Of a DNA stretch of 10,163 nucleotides, positions 1 to 5,579 are shown one piece after another. The translations under genes were made by a program, and so were the position numbers. The stretch covers positions 1 through 10,163 of the forward strand of contig JADGPH010000006.1 of assembly GCA_017882555.1 (NCBI GenBank), in the 5' to 3' direction. The DNA is from Thermoleophilia bacterium (GTDB lineage: Bacteria > Actinomycetota > Thermoleophilia > Miltoncostaeales > Miltoncostaeaceae). Each line of letters starts with the position of its first letter. The stretch's first letter is position 1. The notes under the pieces are model-generated. The model had not been told where the DNA came from. It did no database searches and saw nothing but the letters and a program-made list of their open reading frames with translations.

Positions 1-414
1 GACCCGCAAGGCGACCGGATCGAGCAACCGCGCTTGGTCCGGTATGCCGTCGATCACAACCCGGCGACCTCCTGGCACACCGAGCTGTATCTCGGGTCGG
101 CGACCTTTGGCGGTCGCAAGCAGGGGGTGGGCCTGTTACTGGAGGTACCCGCCACCACGCGTCCGACCCGGATCACCCTGCACGCATCGACCCCAGGCGC
201 ACGGATCCAAATTCGCGCACCTGGGCAGTTGAGCGGATCGCCCCTGGTGGGCACGACGGTCGCCACCGGGGCCGTTCAGCAGCTGCCGTTGCCGGCCGAT
301 GCCCCGCGATCGCTGGTGATCTGGATCACCCGCTTGGTGCCGGACCCGGGGGCCCCGGGTGCATTTTGGGCCGGCATCGCGGAGGTGTCGGTCTGGGGTG
401 TGCCGAACAAGTAG
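1..414 (+). CDS. C-terminal discoidin-like domain protein (5' truncated), MurJ/pseudokinase-associated type
   Basis: The frame is open from the first base and stops at TAG 412-414, so only the last 137 residues are visible. The fragment opens with DPQGDRIEQ and continues with AVDHNPATSWHTELY and FGGRKQGVGLLLEV. This follows the pattern 'DPxGDGxE...AVDGDPxTxWxTExY...GGxKxGVGL' that I know from the discoidin/F5-8 type C-like extracytoplasmic domain at the C-terminus of actinobacterial MurJ-pseudokinase proteins (M. tuberculosis Rv3910) and some Ser/Thr kinases. The rest is a beta-rich sandwich-like sequence ending in WAGIAEVSVWGVPNK. No membrane segment or kinase motif lies in the visible part; these would be upstream, outside the window. 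The likely role is an extracytoplasmic binding domain of a cell-wall-linked membrane protein. The domain type is fairly secure; which parent protein it belongs to is inference. The internal ATGs and GTGs are not believed to be the start, because the domain motif already begins at base 1. Confidence 0.75.
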   Translation, partial: DPQGDRIEQPRLVRYAVDHNPATSWHTELYLGSATFGGRKQGVGLLLEVPATTRPTRITLHASTPGARIQIRAPGQLSGSPLVGTTVATGAVQQLPLPADAPRSLVIWITRLVPDPGAPGAFWAGIAEVSVWGVPNK

Positions 415-417
415 TAC

Positions 418-1347
418 ATGAACCCATGGGATGCGTCGCTCACCGACTTTGCGGCGCGACTCGGACGTCAAGGCGCGCGCCGCGCACCGCTGGCCGCGCG
501 GACCCAGACGGCGTACCTCAAAGATGTCCGTGCGCTGGCAGGTTGGATTGCCGAGCATGGCATCGCCGGTCCGGAACGCATTACCCCGTCGGTGCTCGCG
601 GCCGCTCTGCGGGCGCTCGGGTGGTCGGCGGCGACCCAAGCGCGCGCGCTGACGGCCACTCGCGAGTGGCTCTCGCCGCTGTTTCCGCCGGGACGCTCTC
701 CGGCCGAACGTCTTGAACGGCCCCGGGTACGTGCCGCGCTGATTCCGCGGTTGTCGCAGCACGATGCGACCGAGCTGGTCGAGTCGGTGGACCTCGGTCG
801 TTCGCACACTTCGGTGCTCCACTTCGCGCTGGCACTGCGCAATCGTGCGATTTTGGAGCTGCTCTACGGGTCGGCGCTCCGTCGTCAAGAGGTCTGTGAC
901 CTGACATTGGCCGGTCTCGATTTCGAGCACGAGACGGTGCGGGTCGTCGGGAAGGGCGACAAGGCCCGCACGATCCCGCTGACAGAACCGGCGGTCGAGG
1001 CGCTCGGGGAGTGGTTGCGGGACGGCCGGCCGCGCCTGGTCGATGCAACGGGCCCCGCGCGTAGTGAGGTGTTCGTCTCTCAGCGGGGGCGGCCCCTGGA
1101 CGGGAGTGCGGTGTACCGCGTGGTGGCCCCTCGACTCCGGGCGATGGGGCGTGCGGGAGGCCCCCACCTGTTGCGTCACGCCGCGGCCACACATCTGCTT
1201 GAGGGCCATCATGATGGGGAGGGCGCACATCTACGTGTCGTGCAGGAGGTGCTTGGCCATGCCAGCCTCGCAACGACCCAGCGCTATACCGGTGTGACCA
1301 CGAAGGACATCCAGCGTCAACTCAAGCGGGGACACCCCCGCGGATGA
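418..1347 (+). CDS. Xer-type tyrosine recombinase (first of a tandem pair)
   Basis: A 309-residue site-specific recombinase, close to the usual 295-310 residues of XerC/XerD. Residues about 5-90 form the SAM-like core-binding domain (TQTAYLKDVRAL...). Residues about 110-300 form the catalytic domain with all expected residues: R155 (YGSALRRQEV), K179 (VGKGDKAR), H250 and R253 (HLLRHAAATHL), H281 (LGHASL) and nucleophile Y290 (TTQRYTGV). The Xer-like C-terminus ends in GHPRG. Such enzymes resolve chromosome dimers at dif by strand exchange through a 3'-phosphotyrosine, usually as a two-protein heterotetramer. Oddity: R253 to H281 is 28 residues, against 23 in E. coli XerD and in the neighbouring recombinase. 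The extra residues (around HHDGE, 264-268) sit just before the LRVVQEVLGH helix. No good ribosome binding site precedes ATG 418; the upstream stop is only 3 bases away, so translational coupling is likely. It could be the XerC or the XerD partner; I leave the symbol open. Confidence 0.9.
   Translation: MNPWDASLTDFAARLGRQGARRAPLAARTQTAYLKDVRALAGWIAEHGIAGPERITPSVLAAALRALGWSAATQARALTATREWLSPLFPPGRSPAERLERPRVRAALIPRLSQHDATELVESVDLGRSHTSVLHFALALRNRAILELLYGSALRRQEVCDLTLAGLDFEHETVRVVGKGDKARTIPLTEPAVEALGEWLRDGRPRLVDATGPARSEVFVSQRGRPLDGSAVYRVVAPRLRAMGRAGGPHLLRHAAATHLLEGHHDGEGAHLRVVQEVLGHASLATTQRYTGVTTKDIQRQLKRGHPRG
1326..1347 (+). promoter_or_regulatory. Candidate translational-coupling hairpin and ATGA overlap between the two recombinase genes
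   Basis: GCGGGG (1326-1331) and CCCCGC (1336-1341) form a perfect six-pair all-GC stem around the loop ACAC, ending two bases before ATG 1344. The stop of the first recombinase (TGA 1345-1347) overlaps this ATG in an ATGA. The stem would hide the only purine-rich stretch (GGGGA) that could serve as ribosome binding site. Inference: ribosomes finishing the first gene open the stem and restart, keeping the two proteins in step. GC-rich stems are common by chance in such DNA, and the GGGGA lies 12 bases from the start, further than usual. Confidence 0.35.
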
Positions 1348-2369
1348 CGACCAACCCGGCAGCGTTTCGGCGGCTGGTGGCGGCGTTCTTGGCGAGCCGT
1401 ACGAGCCCCTCGACACGTGAGGCCTATCGGCGCGATCTCACGCATCTCGCCGGCGCACTCGGTGTCGGCGAAGCGGGGATTCCGAGCGAGACCGATATCC
1501 GTGACGCATTCGGCATTGAAGACGACCGCGAGGTGGCGGTGGTGCTCGACGAGCTGCTCGCGCTCGGGCCGGAGTGGTGGCGGGATTGGCGCGATGGCTT
1601 GGAGGGGAGCCCCGCCACCCGCCGCCGACGGGTCGCCGCGGTGCGCGCGTTTTGCCGCTGGTGGTCGCGGACATGTGATCGTGAGAACCCGGTCAGCACA
1701 TTGCGACCTCCCGGTGGAACCCCGTCGGGCGGTCGCCCCGGTCAGGAGGTCGTTGCCTTCGCGCAGGCCGACATGCGACGGCTGCTCGACGCCGCGCGGC
1801 GTCCGGGACCGGTGGGCGCGCGCGATGTCGCACTCATCGAGGTGCTCTACGGCTGCGGACTGCGGGCCAGCGAAGCCGTCGGGCTCAACGTGTCGGCGTG
1901 CAACCTCGACGATCTTGAGGACCCGTATCTGGTCGTGACCGGGAAGGGCGCGCGCGTGCGCGCTGTGGCCATTCCGCATGGTGCCCGCGTCGCGCTGGCG
2001 GCCTACTTGCGGGTCGGCCGTCCCGAGCTCATGGCGCACCGGCGCGGGGCCGGTCCGGGCGACGCGGACGCCGTATTCGTCTCGGTGCGGGGACGGCGTC
2101 TGGCCCGCGAGGACGTTTGGCGGATCGTCACGGCGATCGGACGGCGTGCCGGCCTGCTGAATGAGGGCGGCCGCGTGTTCCCGCACGCCCTCCGTCATTC
2201 GTGTGGGACGCACCTGATTCAGGCGGGGGTCGATATTCGCTACGTCCAGGCCCACCTCGGGCACGCGTCGCCCGTGACCACTGAGGTCTACACGCATGTC
2301 ACCGCAGCGCACCTGAAATCGGACTTTGATCGCGCGCATCCGCGCGCCAGGTCAGGGGCCGGGGATTGA
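1344..2369 (+). CDS. Xer-type tyrosine recombinase (second of a tandem pair)
   Basis: A 341-residue tyrosine recombinase, about 30-40 residues longer than typical XerC/XerD. The core-binding domain spans about residues 5-110 (TREAYRRDLTHL; ATRRRRVAAVRAFCRWW) and the catalytic domain about 135-330. Catalytic residues are all present: R174 (YGCGLRASEA), K201 (VTGKGARVR), H281 and R284 (HALRHSCGTHL), H307 (LGHASP) and nucleophile Y316 (TTEVYTHV). R284 to H307 is the usual 23 residues. From the conserved Tyr of the core-binding domain to the catalytic Arg is 146 residues, against 122 in its neighbour. The surplus falls around residues 40-88, an acidic, Trp-containing stretch (IEDDREVAVVLDE, EWWRDWRDG). 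The tail after Y316 keeps the Xer-like AHPRA and adds SGAGD. The ATG overlaps the stop of the first recombinase by four bases, implying co-translation. It is probably the second half of a XerC/XerD-like heteromeric pair; whether it acts at dif or elsewhere cannot be told. Its last 18 bases overlap the convergent lipoprotein gene. Confidence 0.9.
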   Translation: MTTNPAAFRRLVAAFLASRTSPSTREAYRRDLTHLAGALGVGEAGIPSETDIRDAFGIEDDREVAVVLDELLALGPEWWRDWRDGLEGSPATRRRRVAAVRAFCRWWSRTCDRENPVSTLRPPGGTPSGGRPGQEVVAFAQADMRRLLDAARRPGPVGARDVALIEVLYGCGLRASEAVGLNVSACNLDDLEDPYLVVTGKGARVRAVAIPHGARVALAAYLRVGRPELMAHRRGAGPGDADAVFVSVRGRRLAREDVWRIVTAIGRRAGLLNEGGRVFPHALRHSCGTHLIQAGVDIRYVQAHLGHASPVTTEVYTHVTAAHLKSDFDRAHPRARSGAGD

Positions 2370-3236
2370 GCAGGCGATGCCAGCTGCCCGAAACCCGCCA
2401 GCCAACACCGCCCTGGTGTGTATGAAGGCCATGAGGCTCGTGCGCGCGGGATTGGCTCCGTGGGTGATCCGTCCCGTCGCGCCGACAAGGATGTTGATCG
2501 CCTGGGCCAGGGCCGTGCGCAGGTGGGCTCCGGTCGGGCCCGTGACGTCGGACAGATCGTTGCGCGCCGCACGCAGCACCGCGGTTGAGCGCTCGAGCTG
2601 GGTGACGGCCGCCCGGGGGTCGACTGCGATCTGGGTCGTGCCATACGCGCTGGTGATGTCCGTGCAGGCGGTCTGGGCGGCAACTGCCAAGTTGGGGCCC
2701 GCAGGGGCCGCGACGCGCATGGCGAGCACGTCGAACAGCCCGCCTCCGAGCCCTCGTGAGGTGCACGCCGGGGCGCCGAGTATGGTCGCCGCCTGCTGGA
2801 TCTGCGCATAGGCGGCGTGCCCTTGATTTCGCAAGGACACGAGGAGGCCCGAGCCGGGCTGGGTCAATAGCGACGCCACTTCCCGAAAGCTGATTGCGGC
2901 GACCCCAGCGGCATTGCGGAGGTTGGCCAGGGCCTCGGGATTCGGCGTGTTGGAGGGGAGGCTGCCCAAGGACCTCGCGAGTGTGTTCAGGACCTCGGCG
3001 GCGCCGTTGGCGGTCACCGCGAGACCATTGCGCGTCGCACCGGGCATGGCTTGGGGCAGCGCGGCGTGCGCCGATGCGCACGCCGCGGTCGGATCCGCGG
3101 CACCCGATGATCCGCAGCCGACCAGCACCACGACGACTGCCAGGGCCGCGAGGATCCCGGCGACGCGGGGGATCAGATGGAGGGGGCGGCGTAGATGCCG
3201 GTGGCGAATATCAGGATGACCCAAAGACTGATCCAT
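2352..3236 (-). CDS. Putative lipoprotein with a possible internal duplication, function unknown
   Basis: A 294-residue exported protein. A basic N-region (RHRHLRRPLHLIPR) precedes a hydrophobic stretch (about 25-39) and the lipobox LVGC with C41 as the lipidated residue, then GSSGAADP as a flexible linker. The mature part is Ala-rich and looks all-helical. It has four further cysteines, C53, C158, C191 and C289. They fall into two pairs, each beginning with AC and closing with AC 105 and 98 residues later, which suggests two copies of one helical domain, each perhaps closed by a disulfide. I recognise no named family. The ATG at 3236 lies inside the upstream membrane-protein gene (64-base overlap) behind a weak GGTGGGA. 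A CTG at 3176 overlapping the upstream TGA would give a shorter signal peptide and cannot be excluded. It is the last gene of the minus-strand group, and its 3' end overlaps the second recombinase gene by 18 bases. Confidence 0.75.
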   Translation of the reverse strand: MDQSLGHPDIRHRHLRRPLHLIPRVAGILAALAVVVVLVGCGSSGAADPTAACASAHAALPQAMPGATRNGLAVTANGAAEVLNTLARSLGSLPSNTPNPEALANLRNAAGVAAISFREVASLLTQPGSGLLVSLRNQGHAAYAQIQQAATILGAPACTSRGLGGGLFDVLAMRVAAPAGPNLAVAAQTACTDITSAYGTTQIAVDPRAAVTQLERSTAVLRAARNDLSDVTGPTGAHLRTALAQAINILVGATGRITHGANPARTSLMAFIHTRAVLAGGFRAAGIACSIPGP

Positions 3237-3877
3237 GCGGTTCCCACCATGGCGGCGGTCAAGGCAACGTTGCGCCCGGGGATCCGGTCGCGAGATTGAG
3301 TGATCTGACCAAACGCGATCAGGCCAAGGATGACCCCGACGGGCGCGACGGGGAAGAAGATGACGCCCAGCACGCTGAATCCAAGTGCGACGGTGGCGTT
3401 TCCCGACCGGACCGGGAGGTCCGCGGCATCGACGCCGCCCGGCGCGAGGTCCGGGGCGGGGACGAGTTCGCGGGCGCCGGCGATCATCGCGATCAGGCCG
3501 ACGATGGCGATGAAAAAGGCGACCCCGAGAATCTGGCCGCCCACCTCAAGGTGCGGGGTCGAACCGGCGTGAAATCTCGTCGAGGTCTTGGCAATCGTCA
3601 CCATCAGGGCCTCCGTGCCGGCCAGAGCGAAGGCCGCCGCGGCGCCGAGGAGCTTGGCCCACGTGGCGGCGATCAGCAACAGCCCGATCAGGACCACCCC
3701 GGCGACCACGAACACGATCAGGGTGCTGGTCGGCAGGCTGGTGACCAGGTGCCGGCCGGTGCTGCGGGCGGGCCCGGACACCAACGCCCGACCGGCAGCG
3801 CCGGTCGCCAGCAGGCTCGAGATGATCGCGAGCACGATGCCGGTGGAGGTAACACGCTGTCGGATGATGTGGTCCAC
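3173..3877 (-). CDS. Polytopic membrane protein with C-terminal DUF4190-like domain
   Basis: A 234-residue protein starting with GTG at 3877, 11 bases after the stop of the phosphoesterase gene. Hydrophobic segments are visible at about 10-28, 52-71, 73-95, 113-134, 162-188 and 203-227. The last two, with the short loop QITQSRDRIPGRNV between them, match the pattern of DUF4190 (hydrophobic hairpin with an 'FGxI..S.....GR..A' turn), found in many small actinobacterial membrane proteins. Residues 135-158 (LVPAPDLAPGGVDAADLPVR) form a Pro/Ala-rich linker between a four-segment N-terminal part and the DUF4190 hairpin. No catalytic motif is seen and the function is unknown. The start is uncertain because only a weak purine run precedes the GTG, but no better in-frame start lies nearby. 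Its position between a phosphoesterase and a lipoprotein suggests a role in the envelope, which is inference. Confidence 0.75.
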   Translation of the reverse strand: MDHIIRQRVTSTGIVLAIISSLLATGAAGRALVSGPARSTGRHLVTSLPTSTLIVFVVAGVVLIGLLLIAATWAKLLGAAAAFALAGTEALMVTIAKTSTRFHAGSTPHLEVGGQILGVAFFIAIVGLIAMIAGARELVPAPDLAPGGVDAADLPVRSGNATVALGFSVLGVIFFPVAPVGVILGLIAFGQITQSRDRIPGRNVALTAAMVGTAWISLWVILIFATGIYAAPSI

Positions 3878-3888
3878 GGGGCCGGGCT

Positions 3889-4554
3889 CTAGTCGGTCGT
3901 AGGTGGTGCCGGGGCGAACACGTGGCGCGGGTGAATGCCGGATGATCCCACTTCGAGCACGGCGATCGCGGGACGGTGACCGTCGGGGGTCATCGCGTGC
4001 CGGAACCGTCGCACCAGGACATCGATCGGGGCGTGGAGGGTCCGGGGCATGGGTGCCCCTTCGGCGAGTGCGCCTCCCGGGCAGATAGCCCCCGGGCAGA
4101 TCATCAGGGTCGCGCCAGAGGTCGCGATTCGGGGGAAGTGCCAGTGTCCGTAGACCAGCGCATCCACGGCGCCCATGCGGTGTCGCAACTCGCGCTCAAG
4201 GCGCGGCTGCCAGTCGTAGTGCCCGAGGATCGTTCGGCGAGCGACGGTCGCGGCGTCCCAGATCCCCGTACACGAGCCATGGACCATCCCGATCCGCCAG
4301 CCGCGCACGGTGACCACCAGCGACTCGGGCAGATGATCCAACTCGCGATCGTGGTCACCGCGGACCGCGTGCACCGGAGCGATCAGCGCTAAGTCGTCGA
4401 GGACCGACGGCACCGACAGATCCCCGGCGTGCAGGATGAGGTCGCAGCCGAAAAGCGCTTCGGGAACCCAATCGGGCATGCGCTCCAGGTACTCCCCGAC
4501 GTGCGAATCGGCGAGGACTCCGACGCGCACGGTGCGATGGGGCCTCGGGCTCAT
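3889..4554 (-). CDS. Calcineurin-like metallophosphoesterase, YfcE/MJ0936/Vps29-like
   Basis: A 221-residue cytoplasmic two-metal phosphoesterase. The signature blocks appear in order: D16-S-H18 (VLADSH), G44-D45 (HAGDLS), G66-D67-H68-D69 (VRGDHD), H92 (GMVHG) and the closing G136-H137-W138-H139. These are the metal ligands of the YfcE/MJ0936 group, small enzymes that hydrolyse phosphodiesters such as bis-pNPP in vitro; physiological substrates are mostly unknown. The usual GN(H/C)D block reads GDHD here, with Asp for Asn, as in eukaryotic Vps29 (GDFD), although the other metal ligands remain. After GHWH the protein continues about 80 residues, longer than the shortest family members, with a Cys-Pro-Gly repeat (ICPGAICPGG) and a Pro-rich end. 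Its ATG overlaps the ddl stop in an ATGA, so it is probably co-translated with ddl. The role beside peptidoglycan genes is unknown. Confidence 0.88.
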   Translation of the reverse strand: MSPRPHRTVRVGVLADSHVGEYLERMPDWVPEALFGCDLILHAGDLSVPSVLDDLALIAPVHAVRGDHDRELDHLPESLVVTVRGWRIGMVHGSCTGIWDAATVARRTILGHYDWQPRLERELRHRMGAVDALVYGHWHFPRIATSGATLMICPGAICPGGALAEGAPMPRTLHAPIDVLVRRFRHAMTPDGHRPAIAVLEVGSSGIHPRHVFAPAPPTTD

Positions 4555-5579
4555 CGACGCAGCGTGCGCTCACGCTCCGCCCGGGCAATGGCTGAGCCCA
4601 CGAGACGCGCGACCAGCTCCGGATAGGAGATTCCCGCGGCTGCCATGAGTGAGGGGTAGGCGCTGGTGGGCGTGAAGCCCGGAATGGTGTTGAGCTCAGA
4701 GATGATGACCCCGCCGTCAGGGGTCACAAACCCGTCGATACGTCCCATGCCCTCGCAACCGATGCTGCGATAGGCGGCCGCGGCGAGCTCTTGGACGCGC
4801 TGGGTGACCTCTTCGGGAAGATCCGCCGGAATCTGCAGTTCGGCGCGGCCAGACTCGTACTTGGTCTGGTAGTCGTACCAGTCGGCCCCGTACTGGATTT
4901 GTCCGGGAGGTGAGACCACAAGCTCGGCATCACCGAGGATGCCGACTTCGATCTCTTGCCCGACGATGGCTTGCTCGATCAAGACCTTATCGTCGAATCG
5001 CAGCGCAACTGTGACCGCCGCGTCGAGCTCGTCGGGGGCCGCGACGCGCGAGATCCCCACGCTCGAACCCAGCCGCGCGGGCTTCACGAAGACAGGGTAC
5101 CCCATCGCGCCGACCGCCACTTGGATTGCGGAGTCGTCATTGGCCCAGCTGACCGACGTGACAAGCACCGCGTCGGCCACGGGGAGTCCGTGCTGGCGGG
5201 CGATCGACTTGAACAGCGCCTTGTCCATGCCGATCGCCGAGGCCGCGACACCCGCGCCGACGTAGGGGACACCGATCATCTCGCAGAGCCCTTGGATCGC
5301 GCCGTCCTCTCCGAAGGGACCGTGCAGCACCGGGAACACCACGTCGATCGCCGTGGTGGGCCCCCCGTCCAGGTCAATCAACACGCCCCGGCCATCGCTG
5401 CCCGCACTCAGGGTCACCGGGCGATCGTCGTGGGTCCATGTACCACTAGGATGGATGAGTACCGGGACGACGGCAAACTGGTCGGGATCGAGGGCTTCCA
5501 TGACACCTCGCGCCGACGACAACGAGACCTCGTGCTCGCTGCTGCGGCCACCCATGAGCATCAGGATGGTGATCGTCAT
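4551..5579 (-). CDS. ddl: D-alanine--D-alanine ligase
   Basis: A 342-residue ATP-grasp ligase that joins two D-alanines with ATP in the cytoplasm, giving the dipeptide that MurF adds to the peptidoglycan precursor. Visible motifs: GGRSSEHEVS (10-19; E15 is the first-subsite D-Ala contact), VLHGPFGEDGAIQG (84-97), YVGAGVAASAIGMDK (106-120), VFVKPARLGSSVGIS (163-177; K166 for ATP), the omega-loop YDYQTKY (235-241) and GRIDGF with ELNTIPGFT. D282, E295 and N297 are the expected magnesium ligands. K240-Y241 match the Lys-Tyr of E. coli DdlB (K215-Y216) that marks D-Ala rather than D-lactate as second substrate, so this is a housekeeping Ddl, not a VanA-type ligase. Length and motif spacing are normal. 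The ATG overlaps the kinase stop (ATGA, 5576-5579) and no clear ribosome binding site is present, so translation is probably coupled to the kinase. D-cycloserine is the known inhibitor of the family. Confidence 0.96.
   Translation of the reverse strand: MTITILMLMGGRSSEHEVSLSSARGVMEALDPDQFAVVPVLIHPSGTWTHDDRPVTLSAGSDGRGVLIDLDGGPTTAIDVVFPVLHGPFGEDGAIQGLCEMIGVPYVGAGVAASAIGMDKALFKSIARQHGLPVADAVLVTSVSWANDDSAIQVAVGAMGYPVFVKPARLGSSVGISRVAAPDELDAAVTVALRFDDKVLIEQAIVGQEIEVGILGDAELVVSPPGQIQYGADWYDYQTKYESGRAELQIPADLPEEVTQRVQELAAAAYRSIGCEGMGRIDGFVTPDGGVIISELNTIPGFTPTSAYPSLMAAAGISYPELVARLVGSAIARAERERTLRR

Noticed and set aside
306..313. GCGATCGC palindrome, also at 3962-3969 (HIP1-like)
   Set aside because: Two copies in 10 kb of high-GC DNA are not an enrichment, and the gene content is not cyanobacterial.
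2331..2346. CGCGCG-CATC-CGCGCG inverted repeat just before the convergent gene ends
   Set aside because: Six GC pairs with no T-run, within coding sequence made of alternating CG; expected by chance at this GC content, so not called as a terminator.
418..2369. Recombinase pair as a mobile element (for example a recombinase-in-trio element)
   Set aside because: There are only two recombinases, no inverted terminal repeats or target duplications are visible, and base composition matches the neighbours.
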